Source: Deltaproteobacteria bacterium (GTDB lineage Bacteria > Desulfobacterota > UBA8473). From it: a stretch of DNA of 35,910 nt. Below are positions 27,521 through 35,699 of the stretch, piece by piece. The stretch is taken from NCBI GenBank assembly GCA_030623035.1, contig JAUXFK010000003.1:1-35910 (forward strand), in the 5' to 3' direction. How positions within the stretch are numbered: the stretch's first letter is position 1; each line of letters opens with the position of its first letter. The notes under the pieces are model-generated. The model was not told the origin of the DNA. It was given only the letters and a program-made list of their open reading frames with translations, and did no database searches. Position numbers and translations under genes: made by a program.

Positions 27521-27602
27521 GATCTCCACAGAAATGCCCCTTTTGCCCAATCTCTTCACTTTCTTTGATCTGAAACAGGATTACTCATTTCTGGATGGAC
27601 AC
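27521..27602. repeat. F3 remnant, about 82 bp
   Basis: The right end TTTCTGGATGGACAC (27588-27602) and the block CCCCTTTTGCCCAATCTCT (27537-27555) match opposite halves of the F3 element at 25802, brought close together by an internal deletion. The left end (GATCTCCACAGAAATGCCCC) is a degraded version of the F3 terminus. It lies directly upstream of argC and may include part of its leader. Confidence 0.6.
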
Positions 27603-27614
27603 ATAATAATAAAT

Positions 27615-27870
27615 AATGGCTATTGAGTTAACTCAGCAAAGGCGGTCACATTATAACGCGTGCAACTGTTTGAGCAGTGTAGTGAGCGTTAAGAAAGAAC
27701 AGGAGATTGTTTCTTGGTTGTGAGTCGTAACATATTTATTTGTGACTGTCTAATTCAAATGATCAATACTGTTCTTTCTTTATGCTCACTAAATCGCGAG
27801 TTTTGCACGGGTTATAATGTGATTGCCTTTGCTGTGACCGATTTTTTGAAAAGAGAAGTCAATAACCATT
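27615..27870 (+). repeat. F1 MITE, complete, 256 bp, 7/8 TSD
   Basis: Outer ends AATGGCTATTGAGTTAACTC and (reverse complement) AATGGTTATTGACTTCTC. Flanks TAATAAAT (27607-27614) and TAATAAAA (27871-27878) are an 8-bp duplication with one mismatch. Arm A (CACATTATAACGCGTGCAACTG) and arm B (complement of CACATTATAACCCGTGCAAAAC) form a long hairpin around a loop of about 70 nt that differs from the loops of the 4714 and 13672 copies. The 91-aa ORF at 27714 is a by-product. Confidence 0.9.
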
Positions 27871-27872
27871 TA

Positions 27873-27902
27873 ATAAAAAAAAGGCCAAAGAGGCCTTCTT
27901 TT
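27873..27902 (-). terminator. Intrinsic terminator of rplM-rpsI
   Basis: On the minus strand GAAGGCCTCTTTGGCCTTTTTTTT: an AAGGCC/GGCCTT stem followed by a run of T. It lies just after the rpsI stop codon. The target duplication of the F1 element (27871-27878) overlaps the T-tract, so the element inserted at the very end of this terminator. Confidence 0.85.
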
Positions 27903-27917
27903 AGATATATAGAAGTT

Positions 27918-28310
27918 TTACCTCTTGGAGTATTGAAATCTTGCCCTTGCCCCTTTTTGTCCGTATTTCTTTCGTTCTTTGATTCTTGAATCCCTGGTTA
28001 TAAACCCAGCCTTCTTTAAAATCGGTCTAAAATTGTCGTTTACCTCTAATAGTGCCTTTGTTATACCGTGTTTTATCGCTCCAGCCTGACCGGATGTGCC
28101 TCCACCTCGGACAGTCGCAAACACGTCGTAATTCTCAGATGTGGCAGTTAATCCAAACGGTTGCCTGATTACCATCTTTAAGGTTTCACGTTTGAAATAT
28201 TCATCGATGGATTGGTTGTTAATCTTAAATTTACCACTGCCGGGTTTTAACCATACCCTCGCTATGGATGACTTTCTCTTTCCTGTTGCATAAAAACTCT
28301 CTTCTGCCAT
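27918..28310 (-). CDS. rpsI: Small ribosomal subunit protein uS9
   Basis: S9, 130 residues from ATG 28310 ([20 protein letters not shown]). The ORF track begins at 28331, but GGAGGAG lies in the right place upstream of 28310. [21 protein letters not shown] and the basic C-terminal tail ([17 protein letters not shown]), which reaches the ribosomal P site, are diagnostic. It follows rplM and ends at a good terminator. Confidence 0.97.
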   Translation of the reverse strand: MAEESFYATGKRKSSIARVWLKPGSGKFKINNQSIDEYFKRETLKMVIRQPFGLTATSENYDVFATVRGGGTSGQAGAIKHGITKALLEVNDNFRPILKKAGFITRDSRIKERKKYGQKGARARFQYSKR

Positions 28311-28376
28311 TAAAAACTCCTCCATTTTCAAACAAAATAGATCACTGGAGAGGGGATAAAGGGGTCATTGTCCTTA

Positions 28377-28805
28377 TTAAATATCCAGGATTTCAGGATT
28401 TTGAGCCTCGTGTGGATGTTCATCTCCAGCATATATCTTTAATTTTGTAATCATTTTTCTGCCAAGTCTGTTTTTGGGTAACATGCCTTTTACAGCCAGC
28501 CTTATAAGCTCCCTGGGGTCTTTTTGCTGTAACTTCTCTGCAACAATCGATTTGAGACCTCCAGGATAACCACTATGGTGATAATAAACCTTCTGTTGTA
28601 GCTTTTTCCCTGTTAGAATAATCTTCTTTGCATTTATAATAACTATAAAATCTCCTGTATCTACATGGGGTGTATAGATAGGTTTATGCTTCCCCCTCAG
28701 TATTATAGCACTCTTGCTGGCCAGCCTTCCAAGGGCTTCCCCCTTTGCGTCTATTAAATACCACTTTCTTTCAAATTCACCCGCTTTGGCACTGAAAGTC
28801 TTCAT
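28377..28805 (-). CDS. rplM: Large ribosomal subunit protein uL13
   Basis: L13, 142 residues from ATG 28805, with GGAG seven bases upstream. The ORF-track start at 29006 adds 67 residues that are upstream leader and repeat sequence. [47 protein letters not shown] and [12 protein letters not shown] are standard L13 motifs. Confidence 0.97.
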   Translation of the reverse strand: MKTFSAKAGEFERKWYLIDAKGEALGRLASKSAIILRGKHKPIYTPHVDTGDFIVIINAKKIILTGKKLQQKVYYHHSGYPGGLKSIVAEKLQQKDPRELIRLAVKGMLPKNRLGRKMITKLKIYAGDEHPHEAQNPEILDI

Positions 28806-28845
28806 TGTCTTCTCCAAACTCCGCTCGTTGTTTATAAACTTTGAT

Positions 28846-28874
28846 ATATTAGTGGTTTTCTTTTTTTTTGTCAA
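28846..28874 (-). promoter_or_regulatory. Strong sigma70-type promoter of rplM-rpsI
   Basis: On the minus strand TTGACA (28869-28874), a 17-bp A-rich spacer, then TAATAT (28846-28851). This is about 40 bp upstream of the rplM start and sets a short leader of roughly 35 nt. The sequence upstream to 29021 holds no gene apart from a solo F1 end. Confidence 0.8.
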
Positions 28875-28980
28875 GCAAAATGTGGGCTTGCATAGGGGTG
28901 CTTCAAAATAAACTGTACCATTTTTCAGATTGCAGTAGGATTCCTTATAAGCAGTTGCAAGGTATGATTTTACAACCCTT

Positions 28981-29003
28981 TTTGAGTTAACCCAATAGCC
29001 ATT
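28981..29003 (-). repeat. Solo F1 outer end
   Basis: On the minus strand AATGGCTATTGGGTTAACTC matches the outer end of the F1 elements with one mismatch (GAGTTAACTC becomes GGGTTAACTC). No partner end or target duplication is seen nearby. It is a relic between the HD-GYP gene and the rplM promoter. Confidence 0.6.
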
Positions 29004-29021
29004 CACAACTTATGAACTCAT

Positions 29022-30449
29022 TTAGAGGAGAAACTCAGCAGACTGAATTCCGTAGGCCGAGGGATGAATGCTTTTTTTAATATTTCGTAGATATGAGCCT
29101 TTTTGAGTATCCAATTCTTCCAGACTGACAGTCTTTCCTTTTCTAAAACGGCCTTGATCATCAGACAACAATAAAACGACCCGAGGTCGAGCTTTATCGC
29201 TATCTTCAGGGGATTCGATTACTAGACCCAATTCATCTGTGTCCAGTTTCAAAAGTGTTCCCACCGGATAGATCCCTAACATATTGATAAATAATTTTAG
29301 CAGGATTGGATCATAATCTTCCCCTATCTTTTCAAGCATAGTTTCAAGAGCACGGTCTGGGCTAAATGGAGCAGGTCGATATACCCGAGCAGATGTAAGG
29401 GCGTCGAAGACATCTGCTATGGTTATGATTCTTCCGAACAGGCTTTGGCTTTTCTTTCTATTCAGCCGAGGATAACCTGAAAGATTGAATTTCAGATGAT
29501 GCTCGAAAGGAGGAAGAAAGCTTTCGACCTTAAAGTCATTTGAAGCATTTAATTGGATGATATATTTCACGCTTCTCAAAGGGTGTTTCTCTATCTCCTC
29601 AAACTCTTCATCGCTCAATCGACCGGGCTTATTAAGGATATCCAGGGGTATGTCCAACTTTCCCAAATCGTGAAGAAGCCCACAGATGCCGAGTTTTCTT
29701 AAAGACATTTTCGATAGCCCAATTTGTTTCCCAAGACACAGGGAGAGTAACGCAACATTGACCGAGTGGGTATATGTGTAGTCATGATAATCCCGAATCG
29801 TGCTTAAACTGAGGAGTATGGGCTTATCCTCGGTATGCATGTCCATCATATCTTGAATAATCCGTTTTATCTTCCGAACTCCCACCTTTTTTTGTGAGCC
29901 TAATTTATCGGTCAATTCTTTTAACGAGGTCAAGGCATTAAAGTAACCTTTTAGGGCCAATTCCTTTCGTTCGAGATCGTGTTCCTGAAGGTCTGTCTCT
30001 TCTCCCTTCTCGATCTGTATCCATGAAAACTCCTTCCTCTTACTGAGTTGCATTACGAGCCAATCTATGGGATCCTCTTGACCTTCAGCTTTGTTTAGGA
30101 TGCGTATAAAACTCAGGATATTATCATAAGAGGCATCCTTGATGGCTGCAAAGAAGCGAAGCCCTCGAAGCTTTCGATTTTTGAAGTAATCGAGCATCTC
30201 TTGGACGAGACTTAAGTTATCACGTCGGTAGGGAAGCTTCTCTTCCTCCAGGTAGAACCTATCACGGGACATAGAAATCATCAAAGATCTCTCGTGCACC
30301 CACCAAGGAGCCAGGACTTCGTTGAACTCTTTCGCACAGTCTAAAAGTAACTGATTGTTATCCTGGTGGATCTTGACGGACTGAACGAGCCTATACAGGA
30401 GTCTAAGAAAATTCTCTCCTAAAAGGGTTTTTTGTTTTTCTAAATCCAT
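29022..30449 (-). CDS. HD-GYP domain protein
   Basis: A 475-residue protein with an unassigned N-terminal half of about 200 residues and a C-terminal HD-GYP domain. The catalytic pair is H260-D261 (LLHDLGKLDIP), then FEHHLKFNLSGYP with GYP at 325-327, and IITIADVFDALTSARVYRP. HD-GYP proteins are usually cyclic di-GMP (sometimes cGAMP) phosphodiesterases. No receiver or membrane segment is seen, so the N-terminal region probably mediates protein contact. It follows the HEAT-like gene by 11 nt and is surely co-transcribed with it. Confidence 0.88.
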   Translation of the reverse strand: MDLEKQKTLLGENFLRLLYRLVQSVKIHQDNNQLLLDCAKEFNEVLAPWWVHERSLMISMSRDRFYLEEEKLPYRRDNLSLVQEMLDYFKNRKLRGLRFFAAIKDASYDNILSFIRILNKAEGQEDPIDWLVMQLSKRKEFSWIQIEKGEETDLQEHDLERKELALKGYFNALTSLKELTDKLGSQKKVGVRKIKRIIQDMMDMHTEDKPILLSLSTIRDYHDYTYTHSVNVALLSLCLGKQIGLSKMSLRKLGICGLLHDLGKLDIPLDILNKPGRLSDEEFEEIEKHPLRSVKYIIQLNASNDFKVESFLPPFEHHLKFNLSGYPRLNRKKSQSLFGRIITIADVFDALTSARVYRPAPFSPDRALETMLEKIGEDYDPILLKLFINMLGIYPVGTLLKLDTDELGLVIESPEDSDKARPRVVLLLSDDQGRFRKGKTVSLEELDTQKGSYLRNIKKSIHPSAYGIQSAEFLL

Positions 30450-30460
30450 TTTTTATCCAG

Positions 30461-32155
30461 TCAACTGTATGCCTTCATGGCCTTTCGGTAGGCAATTCGC
30501 ACACTTGGAAACAGGCTTCTGGAAGCCTTTTTCAGGATATCTTTTGCTTCCTCTGTCTCCAATAAGATCAAAGCGATTGCTGCGCCATTCCGATGTGATG
30601 ATCTGGTATTACTGGGTATCCAAGCTTTTGTTAAAAGATGTTTTTTTAAAAACGGGGCTGAAACAGAGGAGCCACATTTCCCCAGGATTCTATAACAGGC
30701 CAGTAGGTGCTCGCGATCTGTGTTTTGCCCCACCTTTTTTTCAATATAGTCTAGTAACAGACTTTCTGCCAGCTCACTTTTTTGGCTGCCCATATAGTTC
30801 AACAATAATTGTCGAATCTCCTTGTTATCATCTTCGATTAATGGGAAAAGCTTCTTGAGCAACTGCGCATCTCTTTTGAGCAAATGTTTGAGTGCCTGTT
30901 TGCGTACCCCATAAGAAGAATGGTGGGTCATGCTTAGAAGTATCTGAGTAGGTTTTTCCCCCTCAAGCTGCCCCAGTACATAGACAAGCTTTTGGGCTGT
31001 AGAATCGTCTGATTGATTCATCAATAGCTCTAAGGGACGGATATCTTTCCTTGCCAAGACCTTGATGACTTCCATGACTTCTCTTTGTATACCTGGGGAT
31101 TGAATCTGAGGTAACATAGGACCAATTGTAAGAATCGCCCTTGAGGGAAGGAGTATGAGCAGCTGCTTTAAAGGCTTCATTTGGTTTTGATCAAGCATGT
31201 CCAAAGTGGACCAAAACCGTAAAAGAACGCCTAGGACATCGGGGGTTGTGGTTTTAACAAAAAAACTGTCTATTAAAGCAGACGCCCATGGGTTATTGGA
31301 TTTGTATGTTTTTTGGATTTTATATAATTCGTTAGTGAGTTTGAGCGCAAATTGAAATTCGGCTTGCTCAAGAGAATGTTGAAACTCATTTTTCAGAAAT
31401 TCTAAAACAATGATAAAGTCGGTTTTGGAACTTTGATCAGTGAGGAGAATTGTCAGCAATTCCAAAAGGTCTTGCCTAGTGTTATAATTCTCCTGAACCG
31501 CGATCATCTTTCGAAGTTTACTGACTTCTTCGGGTGTCAATTTCCAGAAGTTTTCTTCTTTGCTTTCTGGCGGTATCGCCATTGGAATGTCTTGTATCTC
31601 TTCCTGCTGGGCTGTGTTATTGCTTTCAGACTCACTTGCATGGAAAAGGGACAAATCGAGTGATAGTTCAGCCTCCCAATAAACATCTGTGGCTTGGTAC
31701 CGTATATGAGGAAAATCTGATTCCCAAAGCGCTGTTACCAAATCCCCTTCAGCCTCGTCTTGCGGATCCTTGTAATGGTCTATCGTCTTGATAAAGTCGT
31801 TGATTTCATCTTGGGATAGGCCTTCTCTTATCTCAAGCCATTGAATACCATCTCGAAAAAAGATGAAGGCCAATCCCTCTTTTTCAGGTGGGTCTTGATG
31901 CAAAACTTGGTTTTTATAGAGAAGCTGTTTCTTATTCACATCGATTTTTATGACATGGAAATTCTTCAATAAGTCATCGATATGGGCATTGACTTTGGCG
32001 ATAGAATTTTGACAAATGGTATGATTCTCAGGATAAAGCGAATAGTTTTTTAGGGCTATCAATACGAGCTGTATTACATCTCTGATTGCCCTAAGTTCTT
32101 TGCTTGTTGGAAAATTATCTAAAAGGTCTAAACCTCTACCCGCTGTTTTATCCAT
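30461..32155 (-). CDS. HEAT-repeat-like protein, partner of the HD-GYP gene
   Basis: A 564-residue, mostly helical cytosolic protein without a signal peptide. The N-terminal 190 residues contain a conserved-looking segment (IQLVLIALKNYSLYPENHTI). The C-terminal half has repeated helical hairpins typical of HEAT repeats (HHSSYGVRKQALKHLLKRDA, IEDDNKEIRQLLLNYMGSQK). It probably serves as a scaffold or regulator for the HD-GYP protein encoded 11 nt downstream. I do not know a named family for the N-terminal part. The start at ATG 32155 has TAAGGA upstream. Confidence 0.75.
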   Translation of the reverse strand: MDKTAGRGLDLLDNFPTSKELRAIRDVIQLVLIALKNYSLYPENHTICQNSIAKVNAHIDDLLKNFHVIKIDVNKKQLLYKNQVLHQDPPEKEGLAFIFFRDGIQWLEIREGLSQDEINDFIKTIDHYKDPQDEAEGDLVTALWESDFPHIRYQATDVYWEAELSLDLSLFHASESESNNTAQQEEIQDIPMAIPPESKEENFWKLTPEEVSKLRKMIAVQENYNTRQDLLELLTILLTDQSSKTDFIIVLEFLKNEFQHSLEQAEFQFALKLTNELYKIQKTYKSNNPWASALIDSFFVKTTTPDVLGVLLRFWSTLDMLDQNQMKPLKQLLILLPSRAILTIGPMLPQIQSPGIQREVMEVIKVLARKDIRPLELLMNQSDDSTAQKLVYVLGQLEGEKPTQILLSMTHHSSYGVRKQALKHLLKRDAQLLKKLFPLIEDDNKEIRQLLLNYMGSQKSELAESLLLDYIEKKVGQNTDREHLLACYRILGKCGSSVSAPFLKKHLLTKAWIPSNTRSSHRNGAAIALILLETEEAKDILKKASRSLFPSVRIAYRKAMKAYS

Positions 32156-32258
32156 TCGCCTATTTTTCCTTACTGGCTAAAATGACGGATTTGATTAAAC
32201 ACCCGTTCTACTTTTTTCTTAGACATCTTAAAGTTCTATTATGAAATTATTTCTATGC

Positions 32259-33059
32259 CTATCCTACCATGCTGTATCCGCCGCTTACGCTGAGGACCTG
32301 GCCGGTAATATGACCTGCTGCTTTATTTGAGCCAAGAAATACGACTGCATTGGCTATGTCCTGGGGCTTCCCAATCTTGCGAAGGGGGTATGCCTTTGAG
32401 ATCTTCTCCAGTTGTTCAGGGGTAAAGAAGTCTTTGGACTGCTTCCACATGCTTTTATCTCCAATCTCCACGTCTTCTGATGGCACTGTTACTCCAGGAC
32501 ATACAATATTTGCCCTTATCCCGTTACGACCGTTTTCCCTGCCGATGGTCTTCATAAAACTGTTAACAGCAGCTTTGACCCCACCATAGACTGCCTCTTT
32601 GAATTCACCCTGCCGACTGGCATCTGAACTAATGCTGACAATTGCCCCGCTTTTCTTTTCTATCATATAATCAAGGGCTGTTTTGGTACAGTTCAATACC
32701 CCCACGTAATTGATAGTTATGACTTTGTTCCAAAAATCTGGAGTTGTATCGACAAAAAGCATGAGGTTATCCCAGCCAACATTGTTGACCAAGACATCGA
32801 TCTGCCCGAACTCTTCGAAACCTTTCTTAAACATAGCCTGTACATTGTCCAGACTCGTTACATCACATTTGACTGTTATGGTCTTACCACCGGCATTTAA
32901 AGCATTGGCCTCTTTTACAACCTTTTCAGCCTGTTCTGTATCGACATCTCCGATCACCACATTTGCACCTTCTCTTGCAAAGGTTAAAGATATAGCCCGA
33001 CCAATATTGGATCCTCCTCCAGTAACGACTACGGTCTTTCCCTTATAATCTAAGTCCAT
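32259..33059 (-). CDS. Short-chain dehydrogenase/reductase (BadH/FabG-like)
   Basis: An SDR oxidoreductase of 266 residues, starting at ATG 33059 behind AAGGAGG. The ORF-track start at 33116 adds 19 unlikely residues. The NAD(P) motif TGGGSNIGRAI, the structural motif NNVGWD, and the catalytic Ser and YxxxK (SISSDASRQ, then YGGVKAAV) are in order. The NNVGWD variant recalls 2-hydroxycyclohexanecarboxyl-CoA dehydrogenase (BadH) and related acyl-CoA SDRs, but a FabG-like or other role is equally possible. Context does not fix the substrate. Confidence 0.88.
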   Translation of the reverse strand: MDLDYKGKTVVVTGGGSNIGRAISLTFAREGANVVIGDVDTEQAEKVVKEANALNAGGKTITVKCDVTSLDNVQAMFKKGFEEFGQIDVLVNNVGWDNLMLFVDTTPDFWNKVITINYVGVLNCTKTALDYMIEKKSGAIVSISSDASRQGEFKEAVYGGVKAAVNSFMKTIGRENGRNGIRANIVCPGVTVPSEDVEIGDKSMWKQSKDFFTPEQLEKISKAYPLRKIGKPQDIANAVVFLGSNKAAGHITGQVLSVSGGYSMVG

Positions 33060-33193
33060 TTTAAATCCTCCTTTTGATATGATTTTAGTAATAAATGCCT
33101 GTGCCTTTTTTATCAAGATAGGAGATGTGTGTCAATAAAATTATAGAAGAAAATTTTTGTAAATAAGCCTGTAATACTCCAAACCCCTTTTAC

Positions 33194-33222
33194 TTGACAA
33201 TGTGAGTCTATTTGGCTATATT
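33194..33222 (+). promoter_or_regulatory. Sigma70-type promoter upstream of otsA
   Basis: TTGACA (33194-33199), a 17-bp spacer and TATATT (33217-33222), on the plus strand. The near-palindrome TGAACAGGTGTTCA at 33232-33245 lies around the expected transcription start and could be an operator. The F5 element lies between this promoter and otsA, leaving a leader of nearly 400 nt. Confidence 0.6.
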
Positions 33223-33341
33223 CCCTTTCATTGAACAGGTGTTCATCCAGCCGTCCCAACAGATTACTCTGTCTGGAAAGCTAAGCCCTGCCCAACTTGT
33301 CTTGACTTTCTTTTTTCTTTATAATAGTCTTTCAATTATTA

Positions 33342-33578
33342 CTACAGCGGCAGTTTTTACAAGCTGTTTGAGAGACCTCTTGACGAACATATATTGATTT
33401 TTTTGTCAATCGTTCTTAGTTCTGTGGAGCACAAAAATCTTAAGTTGTTTGAGGGCGATAGCCCGAGTTCTTAAGATTTTGCGCAGAGAACTTAGAACGA
33501 TTAAAAAACTCAATCCGAGTGAGGAAAGAGGCCTCTCGAACAGGCTGTTAGCGGGATTATCCGAAAGTGTCGCTGTAG
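33342..33578. repeat. F5 palindromic MITE, 237 bp, 5-bp TSD
   Basis: Terminal inverted repeats CTACAGCGGCA and (reverse complement) CTACAGCGACA, flanked by TATTA on both sides (33337-33341, 33579-33583); a TA duplication is the minimal reading. Inner arms pair over most of the length: AGCTGTTTGAGAGACCTCTT with the right copy GCCTGTTCGAGAGGCCTCTT, and AATCGTTCTTAGTTCT with its partner. TA-type targets and this palindromic form recall IS630/mariner-derived MITEs (inference). The ORF at 33212-33397 is not a gene. Confidence 0.85.
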
Positions 33579-33622
33579 TATTATAGTTCCTATTTTAAGT
33601 AACCCATGTTGGAGGCTGTATC

Positions 33623-34785
33623 ATGGATAGGTTGTTGATCATTTCCAATAGGTTGCCGGTCAGTATTGAAAAAAGAAAGGGTGCTTTGCACTTTCATCCG
33701 AGTGTTGGAGGTTTAGCAACTGGCTTAAGTGCGTTATATAAATCATACAGTAGCATATGGATAGGTTGGCCTGGGATAGCGCTGGATAATATCAAAGAAG
33801 GAGCGGAAGAGATCGAGACAAAATTGATGTCCGAGCTTGACTGCAAACCTATTTTCCTCTCACAAACCGATATTGAAAAGTACTATCATGGTTTTAGTAA
33901 TCGGACACTATGGCCGCTCTTCCATTACTTTCCCCAATATGTAGTCAATGATAGAAGTTTCTGGGAGGCCTATAAAAGGGTAAATAAGCTTTTCAGTGAT
34001 TCTGTCCTGGAGATTGCAAGAAAAGGGGATACAATATGGATACACGATTTTCACTTAATGTTACTCCCAAGTCTAATAAGGGAGAAATTGCCTGATGCAG
34101 CGATAGGCTTTTTTCAGCATATACCCTTTCCATCTTTTGAGATCTTTCGCTTGCTTCCATGGCGTGAGGAAATCCTGGAAGGTTTATTAGGGGCTGATTT
34201 GATAGGTTTCCATACGTATGATTATGCAAGACATTTTCTATTAAGTGTGCACCGGTTGTTAGGTTACGAATATAGTATGGGTCAAATCAATGCCCATGAT
34301 CGCATAATTCGAGTAGATACATTCCCAATGGGGATAGATTATGCACGATTTTCAAATGCTGTTTATAATCCAGAAGTAAAAAAAGAGATTGCCAATTTAC
34401 AAGACAAGCTACATGACCGTAAAATAATAATATCAATAGATCGGTTAGACTACACAAAAGGAATTCCACAGCGCCTGGAAGCTTTTTCAGCCTTTTTGAA
34501 TAGAAACCCGGAGTATAAAGAGAAGGTGAGTTTTATCCTGGTTGCTGTTCCTTCCCGTACACAGGTAGAACATTATCGGTTACTGAAGAAGGAGGTAGAC
34601 GAACTTACCGGTAAGATTAATGGGGAGCATGGAAGGATTGGTTGGGTACCTGTTTGTTATCTTTACCGCTTTTTAGATTTTCCTGCACTTGTTGCTTTAT
34701 ATATTGTCGCTGATGTTGCTGTTGTTACCCCCCCCCCATTAGGGACGGCATGAATCTCATAGCATTGCACCAATGTGGAGGCCTT
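33623..34785 (+). pseudogene. otsA: Alpha,alpha-trehalose-phosphate synthase, frameshifted and truncated
   Basis: A GT20 trehalose-6-phosphate synthase that would join UDP- or GDP-glucose to glucose 6-phosphate. RLLIISNRLPVSI, GGLATGLSAL, WIGWPG, IWIHDFHLMLLPSLIR, FFQHIPFPSFEIFR and IDRLDYTKGIPQRLEAF are all present. The frame is lost at a C10 run (34728-34737): the open frame reads TPPPLGTA and stops at 34753, whereas the next frame resumes the conserved IRDGMNLIA. That frame then reads a few unrelated residues and stops at about 34785. The rest of the catalytic C-terminal domain (normally to about 470 residues, or about 730 if fused to OtsB) is missing. ATG 33623 follows TTGGAGG. Confidence 0.85.
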
Positions 34786-34787
34786 GT

Positions 34788-35671
34788 ATGATCTTTGAAG
34801 GTATAGCTATAGGAATTTTAACAAATTTATTCTCTCCAGAAAACATTCAGAAAATATACGATAGGCTGAGAAAGAAAAAAAGAACGCAAAAAATTGAAAT
34901 AAAGGATATCAGAAAATTCTGGAAGATATATAGGACAAGCGAGCTTGAACTGAAAGATGGTATGCTTATAAAGATAAAAGGGACTCTTTCAAAGTACGCA
35001 CCAATGATTATTGGCGATCCTAAGGAGAAGAGGGAACTTCATGAACAATATCGAAAAAAGTTGGACAAAGAAAAGGTAAAGGAGACCAGCGTAATTGATC
35101 CTATACTTAGTTTGACTTCAGGGAATACTGTGTGGCGTATAAACCCAATTGGTGATTTTATATACTTTGGATTATACCAAGGTATAGCAAGAAATTCAAT
35201 TCCGGTTTTTGTTAGAAACGACTATTATAGTTCAATAGAGGGGATTTTTTTAAAGATGATAATCCGTACTGTGTAGATGTAGTTCTAACTGGAATTTTGG
35301 GGGAATTTCCTTCCGAAACTATCAAGAAAGTCGAGGTTATTGGGGAGGGGCCAGTTCATGGATTATTTGTAGGTGATGATAATACAAAAATAGAATATCT
35401 GAAAGAAGCAAGCTATTTAGATGGAGACATTTGGATTGCTCTGAAATATGAAGAAGGAGAACATATGATTAGTAGATTTCTTGATCTTGGAGATATCGAG
35501 GACTTTGAAGACGAATGTGAAAAATTGAAAGAAGATATCAAAAATATTTGTTCAAAGTTATCAAATTCAAAAGTAATTTTACAATTTGACCAAATCCATC
35601 GACTTTTGTCTGTAAAACAGACAATTGAAATTGGGGATTGCTGGAAAAAGCTTTACAATAAATCCAAATAA
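34788..35671 (+). pseudogene. Split hypothetical gene (two ORFs, -1 relation)
   Basis: The first ORF, from ATG 34788, begins with a short hydrophobic stretch (IFEGIAIGILTNLF) and then a basic, helical region. It stops at 35276. The second ORF (called from 35297) is in the -1 frame and is open from the T7 run at 35245-35251, where FKDDNPYCVDVVLTGILGEF would continue the protein. Joined, they give about 294 residues. The junction T TTT TTA is phased exactly like a classical -1 slippery heptamer, but a one-base loss in the T-run explains it equally well. I do not recognise the family. The segments KDGMLIKIKGTLSKY and CVDVVLTGILGEFP could be strands of OB-like folds (weak). Confidence 0.6.
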
Positions 35672-35699
35672 TTTACAGTTTTTATCGTTTATTAATAAT

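Noticed and set aside
27640-27690. Arm A of the F1 elements (TTATAACGCG...GAGCGTTAAG) looks superficially like an integron attC site.
   Set aside because: The R'' and R' boxes do not fit RYYYAAC and GTTRRRY well, copies are not arranged as cassette arrays, and no integrase is present. Flanking 8-bp duplications point to transposition.
27714-27989. 91-aa plus-strand ORF.
   Set aside because: It spans the F1 element, the terminator and the 3' end of rpsI on the opposite strand.
28806-29006. 67-residue N-terminal extension of L13 in the ORF track.
   Set aside because: The region contains the promoter and a solo F1 end; L13 starts normally at 28805 with a good ribosome binding site.
33302-33325. 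TTGACT...TATAAT just upstream of the F5 element as a promoter.
   Set aside because: The spacer is only 12 bp, too short for a sigma70 promoter; the pair at 33194-33222 is far better.
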